DNA of 64,000 nt from Candidatus Nitrosopumilus sp. (GCA_029864805.1 JAOTSS010000002.1:8663-72662); one strand, 5' to 3'. Shown: positions 9,597-17,636, counted from the stretch's first letter. Numbers and translations: made by a program. The notes: a model not told the origin generated them from the letters alone.

Positions 9597-10403
9597 TTAT
9601 TCAACTATTACTTTACCAGTCATCCATGGATGTGCAATGCAGTAATAATCAAACGTTCCTTCTTCATCAAATTGATTTGTGAAAGTAGCACCTGGAGAAA
9701 TTAATCCACTGTCGAAGATCCCATTATGACCATCTGAAGGAATTCCACTTGTAACAGTATGAACTGCAATGTCATCATTTGTCCATGTTACACTAGAATG
9801 CTCATTAATTGTTACAGAATATGGCAGATAGCATTCGTTTGTCTTCTCACATCCTGGTGATGCAGAACCTCGAGCGATTGAAACGTGAGTGTTTTGGGAG
9901 TTTGAAATAGTTGCAGTTTTGCCATCCACATTATCATTTTGATTATTTAAAAATTGTTGATTATTCATCATATTGTTTCTCATCATCATATTTCCATCCA
10001 TCATCATACCAGAACCCATCATCATATTCATCATGTCTTGATTATTCATCATGTGATTCATCATTTGTTGTTGCATTTGAGGATCATTCATCATGTGATT
10101 CATCATAGGCCCCATCATTTGGTTCATGTGTTGAGGATTAGACATCATCACATTATGCATTTGTTGCACTGTTTGGGGGTTATTCATCATGTTTCGCATC
10201 CACTGATTCATTGCATCGGGGTTTTGCATCATTTGTTGATGCCATTGGTTCATTGTCTGAGGATCATTCATGATTTGTTGCATCTGTTGAGAATTCATCA
10301 TTGCTGATGTAGGAGTAGATGATTGTAAAGCAGTATATCCTATTCCTAATCCTGCAAAAAATACACCAACTGCAACACCAATCAAAATTCCCTGACTGAC
10401 CAT
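9597..10403 (-). CDS. Membrane-anchored Met-rich cupredoxin (plastocyanin-like)
   Basis: 268 residues. An N-terminal hydrophobic anchor (about 5-27) is followed by a Met/Gln/Asn-rich region (about 35-155) built of irregular units such as MMNDPQMQQQMMNHMM. The C-terminal cupredoxin domain (about 165-268) has the type-1 copper ligands: His in DIAVHTVTSG, then Cys-X2-His-X4-Met in YYCIAHPWMTG. A further Cys pair (GCEKTNECYLP) may be a disulfide. Electron transfer outside the membrane is likely. The Met-rich part could bind Cu(I), which is inference. Confidence 0.88.
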   Translation of the reverse strand: MVSQGILIGVAVGVFFAGLGIGYTALQSSTPTSAMMNSQQMQQIMNDPQTMNQWHQQMMQNPDAMNQWMRNMMNNPQTVQQMHNVMMSNPQHMNQMMGPMMNHMMNDPQMQQQMMNHMMNNQDMMNMMMGSGMMMDGNMMMRNNMMNNQQFLNNQNDNVDGKTATISNSQNTHVSIARGSASPGCEKTNECYLPYSVTINEHSSVTWTNDDIAVHTVTSGIPSDGHNGIFDSGLISPGATFTNQFDEEGTFDYYCIAHPWMTGKVIVE

Positions 10404-10561
10404 GTTATTCAGTAGAATGAATGGTAATTAAACTGTCAATGGATTTTCATTAATGATTCTTAAGAAGTAGAACGTAATTAGTTCAAATCCCTAGAGGCTT
10501 GAATCTTTCTTGGGTTTAAAATGAAATACATAGAACATGTATTGAATAACAGATTATCATT

Positions 10562-10729
10562 ATGTCAGAAAGTATTGCTAAATTCTTCATTGTATTCATT
10601 ATTGGTGTTGTTGTAATTGCTATTGGTATGACATTATCATTACTTGTAGTAGTTCTACTAGGCGGTTTGTTATCAGGCATTTCAGCACTAATAATGTTAG
10701 TTAGCATATTAGCAAATAGAACAAACTAA
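10562..10729 (+). CDS. Small membrane protein (55 aa)
   Basis: ATG at 10562. MSESIAKFFIVFIIGVVVIA opens the first of two adjacent hydrophobic helices covering nearly the whole protein, and a short NRTN tail follows. No family recognised. It is an isolated gene on the plus strand. Confidence 0.55.
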   Translation: MSESIAKFFIVFIIGVVVIAIGMTLSLLVVVLLGGLLSGISALIMLVSILANRTN

Positions 10730-11027
10730 GAGATAATTACTAATTATTTCAAAGATGAAAATTTAGCATACAAGCACAGTAAATTTTGATTTGTAGTATT
10801 ATACTTGGAAGTCAAGATGACTTTAGCGAGTATTGGTTCAATTTCGTAGAGGCCTAAACATTTCTTGTAAACAGAAAAAAGGTGATTTAGAATTCATGAG
10901 TATCCAGCAACCTTTTTGGGTATAAAAATGGACGCAGATAGGGACAAAGATGATTTCAAAATTTAGGGTTGAGATAACTCATTGTGATGCTTCCTTAATT
11001 TGGCATTAATATGTACAAATTATTTTC
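10730..11027. other. Intergenic region, nothing recognised
   Basis: About 300 bp of AT-rich DNA between a plus-strand small gene and the 3' end of a minus-strand gene. No frame of note and no RNA fold recognised by eye. Confidence 0.4.
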
Positions 11028-11852
11028 TTAAGTCTTTGGGGTACCAACATAAAAGTCAGCATAAAAGTTTCCATCATCTTCATACTCTTTCGTGTTAATC
11101 CCCTTGCTGTGCAAAAGAGATAAAGTTTGATTCTTCTCCTCTGAATCAGCAAATTGTCTTTGGGGTATTGATGGCATGATGATTTTTTTCAGTGAATATC
11201 CGTAATGATCAAAAGTGTTGAAGATTTTTTGGGTATCAAACATCCTCAAAACGGAGAAGGCAAAAGTTGGAAAAATTTCGGGCATGTTAGATGGAGACAG
11301 ATGGGATTTTTGTTTTTTTATTAATTCAAACAGATTTGAAAAAGCCATGTATCCAATATATCCAATACATCCAGTTGCAATTACCATATCGATGGGGAGA
11401 AAGTCATCAGGTAATTTTTGATAGTCTGATTCCAAATTAACACAAATGCTATTTTTACACAGACCAACGTCTTCAGAAAACTTGAGAGCAGTCTCTGAAA
11501 TATCGATTTGATAAAAATTAAAATTTAAATTTTGATTGTCTTGTTTTTTGAAAAATTCATAAGAATCATGTCGTGTAGGAGGAAACTTCTTCCTTAGGAA
11601 AAATCGGTCCAGATCGGACATACTCAAATCATACTTCATTAGAGAAGAGTTTATTCCATAAGAGCTTCCTAGATCAACAATATGAATTGGTCTTTTGAGT
11701 TTGTCAACAAGCTGTTGTGCGATTTGTATGTAAAGTGGTCTTGTGTAATCCGGTATTCTATAGGATAATCTCCTCATCTCTTTGAGATATTCATAAGGTG
11801 AATCTTTAGTGTAGATGTTTGTAAAATCTTTTTTTACTACCAACTCTTCCAT
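11028..11852 (-). CDS. Methyltransferase-like protein
   Basis: 274 residues. HIVDLGSSYGINSSLMKYDL near residue 57 is a motif-I-like SAM-binding loop, and MVIATGCIGYIGY near 160 fits motif IV. The C-terminal part (PQRQFADSEEKNQTLSLLHS) is typical of uncharacterised SAM methyltransferases. No membrane segment. Substrate unknown; a link to the DUF2589 cluster upstream is only positional. Confidence 0.6.
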   Translation of the reverse strand: MEELVVKKDFTNIYTKDSPYEYLKEMRRLSYRIPDYTRPLYIQIAQQLVDKLKRPIHIVDLGSSYGINSSLMKYDLSMSDLDRFFLRKKFPPTRHDSYEFFKKQDNQNLNFNFYQIDISETALKFSEDVGLCKNSICVNLESDYQKLPDDFLPIDMVIATGCIGYIGYMAFSNLFELIKKQKSHLSPSNMPEIFPTFAFSVLRMFDTQKIFNTFDHYGYSLKKIIMPSIPQRQFADSEEKNQTLSLLHSKGINTKEYEDDGNFYADFYVGTPKT

Positions 11853-11977
11853 GTTGGGTATCTATTATACTCGAACCCCTAATAAAACCAGATCATAGAT
11901 GTTCGAGCTGTGATTCATACATCATTTTGGAGGATTTCTATTTTTACTCTTGGTCGGTAAAAAAGAAAATCACCCAT

Positions 11978-12020
11978 GATAGACGTGAACTTCTGACGGC
12001 TCTCGTAATGTTTAAGATTC
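11978..12020 (-). repeat. Dispersed motif copy C (GAAGTTCACGTCTAT on the minus strand)
   Basis: The minus strand reads CATTACGAGAGCCGTCAGAA then GTTCACGTCTATC, close to copy B over about 35 bases. It lies between the 3' end of the HhH gene and the start of the methyltransferase-like gene. An in-frame stop (TAA) upstream makes a long coding function unlikely here. Confidence 0.45.
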
Positions 12021-12026
12021 TAACTT

Positions 12027-12674
12027 TTACCTATCATATCGGATAGGTTCATCTCTAGTTTTGGACCAAATTGTCTTTTGAGGGTTTAATTCCAAATTAA
12101 TTTCAGATATCATGGATTTGGGCAGTTTTTTCAAATATTCTGAATTCACAGATACTAGTGTATCTTCGTATCTGGATGATTGTTTTTGAATAACAAATCT
12201 TAGGTTCAATTTTACATTGGAAATTGAAAAAAAAGGCAATGAAAGGGAGGACATTAGGTCATTTTTTATATATTTTTTGGCAACTTCAATACTGGTCTCA
12301 TCCATGTGGCTTTTCACATTGACCAATGCACCTGTGATACCTGTAAGAATATCATCTAATTTTACAGGAGGTACGTCATCAGGTTTTATTTTCCTACCAA
12401 GTGATACAATAATATCATGCATTGTATCTTTTCCTATCCCTTTTATCGAATCAAGTTGCTCTAACGACTGAAATTGTTTTTTTGGTAATCTATTTCTACT
12501 ACTAAGAATTCTTTGTGCTAATTTTTTTCTAATACCATATGCCTTTTTTGATGACTTTCCAAATTTGGGATCATCTTTGATTTGGTCAACAATATCTTGA
12601 AAATTTGTTACATTATTAAAAAAAAGTAGAATTTGTTCTGGATTTCCTACAATACTATCTTTCATTTCAAACAC
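12027..12674 (-). CDS. Helix-hairpin-helix protein of the DUF2589 cluster
   Basis: 215 residues. An HhH motif (LDSIKGIGKDTMHDIIVSLG, near residue 73) suggests non-specific DNA binding. The C-terminal half (DDILTGITGALVNVKSHMDE and later beta strands) is reminiscent of the first helix and sheet of the neighbouring DUF2589 proteins. It is last in a minus-strand series with two DUF2589 genes 35 bp and about 800 bp upstream. Function unknown. The HhH plus DUF2589-like architecture is notable. Confidence 0.6.
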   Translation of the reverse strand: MFEMKDSIVGNPEQILLFFNNVTNFQDIVDQIKDDPKFGKSSKKAYGIRKKLAQRILSSRNRLPKKQFQSLEQLDSIKGIGKDTMHDIIVSLGRKIKPDDVPPVKLDDILTGITGALVNVKSHMDETSIEVAKKYIKNDLMSSLSLPFFSISNVKLNLRFVIQKQSSRYEDTLVSVNSEYLKKLPKSMISEINLELNPQKTIWSKTRDEPIRYDR

Positions 12675-12708
12675 AATGAATTTTGAATTTAAAAATCATT
12701 TTTAGTGG

Positions 12709-13452
12709 TCAACTTTTAATGGATTTTCTTTTAGCAGGAGTCTTTGATGTCTTGGTCTTAGTAGCAGGAGTCTTTGATGTCTTGGTCTTAGTAGCAGGAG
12801 TCTTTGATGTCTTGGTCTTAGTAGCAGGAGTCTTTGATGTCTTGGTCTTAGTAGCAGGAGTCTTTGATAATTCAGTTATGTCTGTTTTTCCAGATTTAGA
12901 TTCAATGGGATGTGAGGTTATAGCTTCTTGAAGTAAATTCATTATCTTTCTTTCAGCTTCTGAAGACTCCTCTTTTTTTAGCTTGATTGATAAGGAAAGT
13001 GTATGAGGCTCTTGTGGCCTTTCGGGTGTTGCCTGTATTCGTGGTGCAAATTTACTCTGAACGATAAAAGGAAGTTTGGTTTTAGAAGTTGTTTTTGCTT
13101 TGTTTTCTGGAAGTCCTACAATGTTGATGTTAAAGTCCAATGTAGATTCAGATATGGATATATTTGGAATTTGTACGAGTGACAATAGAGGAATTGACAC
13201 CTTAGAAGGAGTATCAATCACCATACCAGGATTGTTAGGATCAGGTACAGGATGAGAATAAGTAAATTCAACTGTTCTAATCTTAGATTTTTTTAGTTTT
13301 GAATTAGACTCCAAACCAACTTCTGTAATAAAATCTAACGCAGATTGGATTGCGATAGCCTGAGCTTCAATAATAGCATTAATGGGTGCGCTAATAAGAT
13401 TCTCAATTGGAAATGCCTTTTCTGATAAATCACTTGGAAGTTTGGCGCTCAT
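12709..13452 (-). CDS. DUF2589-like protein with repetitive Lys/Thr/Pro tail
   Basis: 247 residues. The N-terminal part (LISAPINAIIEAQAIAIQSA, PVPDPNNPG and SIPLLSLVQIPNISI) matches the DUF2589 pattern also seen in the next gene upstream. Residues about 195-245 are a tail of 10-residue repeats (SKTPATKTKT) with strong positive charge, like histone-H1-type tails. Nucleic-acid or polyanion binding by the tail is an inference. It is 14 bp downstream of the paralogue at 13467-14114, so very likely co-transcribed. Confidence 0.7.
   Translation of the reverse strand: MSAKLPSDLSEKAFPIENLISAPINAIIEAQAIAIQSALDFITEVGLESNSKLKKSKIRTVEFTYSHPVPDPNNPGMVIDTPSKVSIPLLSLVQIPNISISESTLDFNINIVGLPENKAKTTSKTKLPFIVQSKFAPRIQATPERPQEPHTLSLSIKLKKEESSEAERKIMNLLQEAITSHPIESKSGKTDITELSKTPATKTKTSKTPATKTKTSKTPATKTKTSKTPATKTKTSKTPAKRKSIKS
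12733..12868. repeat. Tandem 30-bp direct repeat, about 4.5 copies
   Basis: Four perfect consecutive 30-base units starting at 12733, 12763, 12793 and 12823 and a 16-base partial unit at 12853. The unit starts AGCAGGAGTCTTTGATGTCT. Perfect identity at the DNA level implies recent expansion by slippage or recombination. It encodes the Lys-rich tail of the 12709-13452 protein, so copy number should vary among strains. Confidence 0.95.
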
Positions 13453-13466
13453 TTTAAAAGAAAAAA

Positions 13467-14114
13467 TTATGTGGTTGTTGTAGTTTTCTGTGCTTGTATT
13501 GTATCATTAAGGATAGTAAGTACTCTAGATAGTCCCTCTGGAATTTGATCCTGTACAGCTTTTAATGTCATCTTGAAAGTTGCACTTCGATCTGTTGATT
13601 GTCTGCTAGTTGACTGATATGTTGCAGAAACATTGGCCTCAAAGTGAGTCTTTGTCTTAACTCCTACTTTTGGCCCGCCAAGAAATCCCAAAATTCCTCC
13701 TCCGAACTTTGCTTTTGTTTCTGTGTCTACACTATATCCAGTTGAACCTGTAGTTTCAAATTTGGAGACTCTGGATTGAATGTCCCTTATTTTAAATTCA
13801 AAAGTTACATTCAGATCTTCAATTCGAATAAAAGGAACTGGAACGATACTCAGGATTGGAACTGTAAGATTAGCGTCAACTTCTAGAAAAGTTCCTGGGT
13901 TATCTGGGTCAGGCACTGGTGCAGTATATCCAAACTGAGCTGTCCTAACTGTCAAATCTCCTGTAGTTTCATCTTCTTGCAAACCCACATTCTGAATGAA
14001 TTCTACCGTTGATTGTGCAGCTAAAGCTTGTGCTTCAATGGCAGCTGTGAGAGGTGATGCAAGCATGTACCCTAATGGAAGTTGTTGAAGTTCTGATCCA
14101 ATATTTGCTGGCAT
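13467..14114 (-). CDS. DUF2589-like protein
   Basis: 215 residues. LASPLTAAIEAQALAAQSTV (residue about 18), the PVPDPDNPG segment and VPILSIVPVPFIRIEDLNV give the DUF2589 signature. A Gly-rich loop (KFGGGILGFLGGPKVG) and a Thr-rich end follow. No membrane helix. It is the first gene of the minus-strand cluster with a short intergenic region to the divergent winged-helix gene, which could regulate it. The biological role of DUF2589 is not known to me. Confidence 0.72.
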   Translation of the reverse strand: MPANIGSELQQLPLGYMLASPLTAAIEAQALAAQSTVEFIQNVGLQEDETTGDLTVRTAQFGYTAPVPDPDNPGTFLEVDANLTVPILSIVPVPFIRIEDLNVTFEFKIRDIQSRVSKFETTGSTGYSVDTETKAKFGGGILGFLGGPKVGVKTKTHFEANVSATYQSTSRQSTDRSATFKMTLKAVQDQIPEGLSRVLTILNDTIQAQKTTTTT

Positions 14115-14211
14115 AGATTAACAAAACATAAGAAAGTTAATAAGTATTTTTTATATCCAAACAGATATCTTATCAAAAATTATGTTTAACTCAAAATAAC
14201 GTAATTCTTAA

Positions 14212-14808
14212 TTGGTTATATTGCAAGTAAATGAGGAGTTATATCTGAAAATGGCTAAAGATACCATAAAAAATTCAACAAATGAAATAGATGTCATTGC
14301 CAGTAAAATGAGTTTTTCATTGGAATCTACCAATAAGGGATTAGCACTTTTTTTGGACTCTTTGCAGAAATCTGGGTTTTATTCATCTCTTCCTGCATAC
14401 CAACAAATGATGTCAATTTTAATTCAACAAAAAAAATGGGCTGATGCAAATTTGAGAATAGAAACACAACCACTTTGGAATGAGATAGCAAAAAATTCTG
14501 ATAACATATATCAAATCATGAATGCATATTCAGGCATAATGGACAATCTTAGAAAATTAAGCATAAACAATTTACAAAAAAATAAAATAAAACAGTTTGA
14601 TAACAAAGAAAAAATATTAAATTACTTGAAAAAATATTCAGAATTTTCTATTTCAGAATTATCTGAAAATTTGAAAATGAAAAAGAAAGAAATTAAAGAA
14701 GAGTTAGAACCATTGATAAAAAAAGGAATAATAGAAAGAAAAGGAAAGGGCAAGACACTTTGCTACAAATTGAAAGAAATTAGTCGTGATTCTAGAAAGA
14801 CGCCATAA
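14212..14808 (+). CDS. Winged-helix protein divergent from the DUF2589 cluster
   Basis: 198 residues, TTG start; later starts are possible. The N-terminal 120 residues are helical and hydrophilic. The C-terminal 70 form a winged helix-turn-helix (KILNYLKKYSEFSISELSEN then KKGIIERKGKGKTLCYKL). The divergent arrangement with a 98-bp gap to the DUF2589 operon suggests it controls that operon. Partner binding by the helical part is speculation. Confidence 0.65.
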   Translation: MVILQVNEELYLKMAKDTIKNSTNEIDVIASKMSFSLESTNKGLALFLDSLQKSGFYSSLPAYQQMMSILIQQKKWADANLRIETQPLWNEIAKNSDNIYQIMNAYSGIMDNLRKLSINNLQKNKIKQFDNKEKILNYLKKYSEFSISELSENLKMKKKEIKEELEPLIKKGIIERKGKGKTLCYKLKEISRDSRKTP

Positions 14809-14914
14809 TATTAAGTGATTTTTCTTATAACAATTCTCTAACAACCCGTACAACGTTATGATTCAAGTTATATCACGTTTCTAGGCGTGGAGGGTGGCTT
14901 TCAATAACAAATCA

Positions 14915-15079
14915 TCACTCGATATTAGAATCTCGAAAAATTTTTCCAGTTGAACTATAATATGCACATTCGCATTTTTTACATAATTCACGAACAAAAT
15001 TATAACCTTGGACATCAGCATACTTTCCCACTCCCTGTAAATTGGCCAATGTTAAACCTTGTAATGACCACATTTGCAT
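14915..15079 (-). CDS. Tiny Cys-containing protein (54 aa), possibly a remnant
   Basis: ATG at 15079. The frame ends ELCKKCECAYYSSTGKIFRD. Overlapping the start in another frame, the minus strand reads YGKKCKCGHYKV, strikingly like YGKKCKCGHF of the Cys-rich gene at 46916. This may therefore be a frameshifted relative of that family. Confidence 0.4.
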   Translation of the reverse strand: MQMWSLQGLTLANLQGVGKYADVQGYNFVRELCKKCECAYYSSTGKIFRDSNIE

Positions 15080-15113
15080 TTCTTACCATATTTTTTCTTT
15101 TTTGATTTTATTT

Positions 15114-15266
15114 CTAATTTTTTTTAGCTGAGAGTTTTCTGTTTGTAGGTTTATCATGACTGTACCTTATCCCCTCTCTGTTAAGGTTACATCTTGGATC
15201 ATTACAGAACTGTTCATTATTCATGTCATCATGAATCACATTATGATTTTTAGCAACATCCCACAT
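15114..15266 (-). CDS. Tiny protein (50 aa), possibly a remnant
   Basis: ATG at 15266. Starts MWDVAKNHNVIHDDMNNEQF, contains FCNDPRCNLNREG and ends in a basic tail. No family recognised. It sits just outside the element-end copy at 15330, on the opposite strand, upstream of 14915-15079. Confidence 0.4.
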   Translation of the reverse strand: MWDVAKNHNVIHDDMNNEQFCNDPRCNLNREGIRYSHDKPTNRKLSAKKN

Positions 15267-15329
15267 TTTTTATTATGATAATAACCAGGTAATTTTGCGT
15301 TTTTCGTGCATGTGAGGTGGTGTTTCCTT

Positions 15330-15353
15330 TTTATCGACAAAGAGTAAAAATAG
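15330..15353 (+). repeat. 24-bp direct copy of the EF-2 gene end
   Basis: These 24 bases are identical to 58214-58237, which hold the last five sense codons and stop of the EF-2 gene plus seven bases (core ATCGACAAAGAGTAAAAATA). There is no EF-2 gene here, so the copy is best explained as a target-site sequence carried with a mobile element end. It marks the left edge of an older element insertion or a rearrangement from the EF-2 locus. Confidence 0.85.
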
Positions 15354-15460
15354 TATCCACCCCCCCCCCTTTGTAGGCATGATTTTGTGCTATGTTGGAT
15401 GATGTCTAGGTAATTATCCAGGTTATGATTTGTTGGAAAGTACTTTTAATTTAGAATCAT
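15354..15460 (+). mobile_element. Copy of the casposon-like element left end
   Basis: After a C-tract, blocks TTTGTGCTATGTT, CTAGGTAATTA and TTATGATTTGTTGGAAA occur in the same order and spacing as behind EF-2 at 58238-58345. Similarity ends where the coding parts begin. Upstream, 15293-15310 also holds CCAGGTAATT and TTTTCGTGC, so an additional degraded end may sit there. The end is followed by a nuclease gene and a cas1 stub. Confidence 0.75.
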
Positions 15461-15472
15461 AACAAATGTTTG

Positions 15473-16045
15473 ATGCAAGTAATAGTTATTGTATTTCTTA
15501 TCATCGGAATTAGTTTAGGAATTTTTCTTACAGTTTCTGCAGATGAAAATCTAGTTCCATCATGGATAAAAAATACTGCATTATATTACGGACAAGGAAA
15601 CACATCGGACATTGAATTTCTTAATGCATTAAAATTTCTTCTTGAAAATAATATTCTCATAGTAGAATCAGATTTATCCGAATGCTTAGGCACTGCTGCA
15701 TGTATTCCAGGAAAAGTAACAAAAATTGTAGATGGGGATACTATAGAAGTTTATGGCAAACCTGTTAGATTTTCATTAGCATCTGCTCCTGAGCGCAATG
15801 AGTCAGGAGGTAGTGAAGCAACAGAATTTGTAAGATCAATATGCCCAGTCGGTTCTTCTGTTGTAGTAGATGAAGATGATAGACAAACTCAGGGAAGTTA
15901 TGGAAGAATTATCGCGGTAATACATTGTAATGGGATGAATCTCAATGAATCTATTTTAGAGAATGATCATGCGTACATAATTTCGAGTTTTTGTAATGAT
16001 AGTGAGTTTGGCAATTCAAAATGGGCTAAAAAACATGGTTGCTAA
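15473..16045 (+). CDS. Secreted thermonuclease-like (SNase/TNase) protein with WIKN domain
   Basis: 190 residues from the ATG at 15473 (a TTG one codon upstream is possible). Signal peptide, then a SWIKNTALYYGQG...LLENNIL segment of the WIKN..WW..G type that occurs twice in the protein at 52084-53568. The staphylococcal-nuclease-fold domain contains KIVDGDTIEVYGKPVRFSLA and GSYGRIIAVIHCNG. Two Cys pairs may be disulfides. The gene stop overlaps the start of a decayed cas1 (TAATG), in the position occupied by a NERD nuclease in the EF-2 element. Confidence 0.8.
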   Translation: MQVIVIVFLIIGISLGIFLTVSADENLVPSWIKNTALYYGQGNTSDIEFLNALKFLLENNILIVESDLSECLGTAACIPGKVTKIVDGDTIEVYGKPVRFSLASAPERNESGGSEATEFVRSICPVGSSVVVDEDDRQTQGSYGRIIAVIHCNGMNLNESILENDHAYIISSFCNDSEFGNSKWAKKHGC

Positions 16046-16143
16046 TGACTCTAAAAGGAAAACAAATCATCACAATGTAAAATTCCTTTCAGGTTATGGC
16101 ATCTCTATCAAACAAAAAGACAATCAAATCATCACAAAATGAT
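16045..16143 (+). pseudogene. cas1 5'-end remnant
   Basis: The ATG overlapping the TNase stop begins MTLKG, as the intact cas1 at 59056. After a deletion and frameshift, the DNA TTCAGGTTATGGCATCTCTA continues with AACAAAAAGACAATCAAAT, closely matching the cas1 segment around 59100-59140. Identity by eye is about 80 percent over 50 bases. Everything downstream of codon ~31 is lost. This shows that a second cas1 element once occupied this locus. Confidence 0.8.
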
Positions 16144-16229
16144 TTCTTTGGAATAGTAATCCATGAGATGCCATCCCTACAAGAAATAATCCAAAGCCAC
16201 TTCCATTGTTACGAGACATCTAAAAACAA

Positions 16230-16722
16230 AACCATACATCATTTGATAAGATAATAGAGTTTCATACTAGGATACTGTTCCCAAAGTTCCCACCCACACT
16301 GATGGTCTTTGATTATACCAACGAGCGAACCTTCACTGATATCATGGAAAATAGGTTTGGAAAGTCAAGAGTTACAAAAATCAATTTTTCAGGAGCATCA
16401 GGCACAAAGAAAATGCTAAAAGACGATGGACTATCCATTCTAAAGCAGGGGTATCGATTCCCTAATCCTGTAAATATCCTAGACTCTAAAGTCTGAATTG
16501 GTACGAGAACTAGTGGAGCAGCTCAAACACGAAGAGATGCTGCTGACCCCATCTGGCAGAGAATCCTTTGATCATTCTACTGGGAGACACAACGACATGG
16601 GAATAGCAGAGTTATCCATTCATGGATACATTCAGCTTGGATTGAAGAGTGATTTGTCAGGTAATCATGTTGGTTCGCAAATTACAGATACTGAAATTAA
16701 TTATGCAATGGGAAACTTCTAA
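16230..16722 (+). pseudogene. Large-terminase C-terminal (nuclease) fragment, frameshifted
   Basis: Frame one runs FHTRILFPKFPPTLMVFDYT to YRFPNPVNILDSKV-stop at 16496. Frame two (from about 16498) continues VRELVEQLKHEEMLLTPSGR and then TGRHNDMGIAELSIHGYIQL. The join is a single frameshift. The D..GRHNDM pattern resembles the last acidic motif of terminase RNase-H-like nuclease domains. It is not a piece of the intact terminase at 22477-24141, so a second virus is implied. The annotation as terminase is likely but unproven. Confidence 0.55.
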
Positions 16723-16772
16723 CAAAAGTCAGATAGGCAATAGATAAAACATAGAAATCTACTTTTGAATTA

Positions 16773-17114
16773 ATGACATTAAAAGTTATGTCTGGCATAA
16801 TTTTGCCTTCAAAAGACAGTGGGTATGTGAAAATCATGTTTGATGATCATTCAATTCAACATGGTTCTGATGCAGATGTAGTCGAAAAAAAGACCCTTGG
16901 TCCAGAGGGTAATTTCAAAAAAGTCCCAACAAAAATTGTGTCATTACGACAAATCCGTGTGATGGTTACAGTTGCTCCAGCCGTGGGCGGACCTAGCTCA
17001 ACTGAAAAATTCAAAATCGGGGATTATGTAAATACGAAACGATTGAAAATCACATGGTCTGCTAGTCTTGGCAAAATAGATGAAATATCCTACATGGTGA
17101 TAGGAGAAGTATGA
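16773..17114 (+). CDS. Hypothetical beta-rich protein, 113 aa
   Basis: MTLKVMSGIILPSKDSGYVK opens a protein rich in alternating beta strands (MVTVAPAVGGPSSTEKFKIG, then LKITWSASLGKIDEISYMVI). No signal peptide. Its place among viral debris and its composition suggest a small virion or tail protein. The role is inferred only from context. Confidence 0.5.
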   Translation: MTLKVMSGIILPSKDSGYVKIMFDDHSIQHGSDADVVEKKTLGPEGNFKKVPTKIVSLRQIRVMVTVAPAVGGPSSTEKFKIGDYVNTKRLKITWSASLGKIDEISYMVIGEV

Positions 17115-17168
17115 CTTGCATTTTTTTCTAAACACTTCTCATTAAACAAAATACAATTCAAATCTTAT

Positions 17169-17408
17169 TTGGCAACAAAAAAGAAAATTGTTTCTAAAAA
17201 GAAGAAACAAAATAGTTCTTCAACTAAAACAATTCTTCCTAAACCCAAACTATGTCCATTACAAACCAAAAAACCTGAAGAGAAAAAGTCAATCCATCAT
17301 GCAACAGGTGTCATATCAGAACAAGAATCATACCCTAAGGGAGTCTATCAGTTCCCAAAGGAAATAATTCAATCCCACATTCCACAGTATAATGATGCCA
17401 TACTCTAA
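17169..17408 (+). CDS. Lys-rich hypothetical protein, 79 aa
   Basis: TTG start followed by a very basic N-terminus (KKKIVSKKKKQNSSS), then a less biased C-terminal part (GVYQFPKEIIQSHIPQY). No family recognised. Its stop overlaps the start of the next broken gene, so they were probably in one viral operon. Confidence 0.45.
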   Translation: MATKKKIVSKKKKQNSSSTKTILPKPKLCPLQTKKPEEKKSIHHATGVISEQESYPKGVYQFPKEIIQSHIPQYNDAIL

Positions 17409-17636
17409 TGGTACAAACCCCAAACCGCTGTCTGCTGCACAAATTACCAACAGACGAAATTGTTCCAAAAATAATACGTTCTTTCCCAAGTTTTGCAAAA
17501 TCAATCAGAAAATGGAATTGAGTCTAGAGTCATTCTGTGCAAGGAAAACTTACGATTGATTTTCTTAAATCCTGCATCAGAAAAACCGTTTTGTGTAAGC
17601 ACAGAAACTGCCGAAAAATTAATCAGCCGTGGCTGA
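17408..17636 (+). pseudogene. Frameshifted small viral-type gene
   Basis: ATG overlapping the previous stop. The frame reads MVQTPNRCLLHKLPTDEIVP to FPSFAKSI, then shifts near 17500 and continues ENGIESRVILCKENLRLIFL and PFCVSTETAEKLISRG-stop. One indel restores a protein of about 75 residues. No family recognised. Confidence 0.5.

Noticed and set aside
9954..10307. Plus-strand His-rich reading frame
   Set aside because: It is the antisense shadow of the Met-rich cupredoxin gene (CAT repeats).
10470..10500. GTTCAAATCCC resembling a tRNA T-loop
   Set aside because: No anticodon arm, acceptor stem or D-arm could be paired around it.
12683..12931. Plus-strand repetitive frame (VAGVFDVLVL repeats)
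   Set aside because: Antisense of the tandem repeat in the DUF2589 gene tail.
14861..14905. Possible inverted right end of an element (CTAGGCGTGGAGGGTGG) upstream of the 15.3-kb copy
   Set aside because: Only CTAGGC and a G-rich stretch resemble the reverse of the left end; no target-site copy follows, so similarity is too weak.
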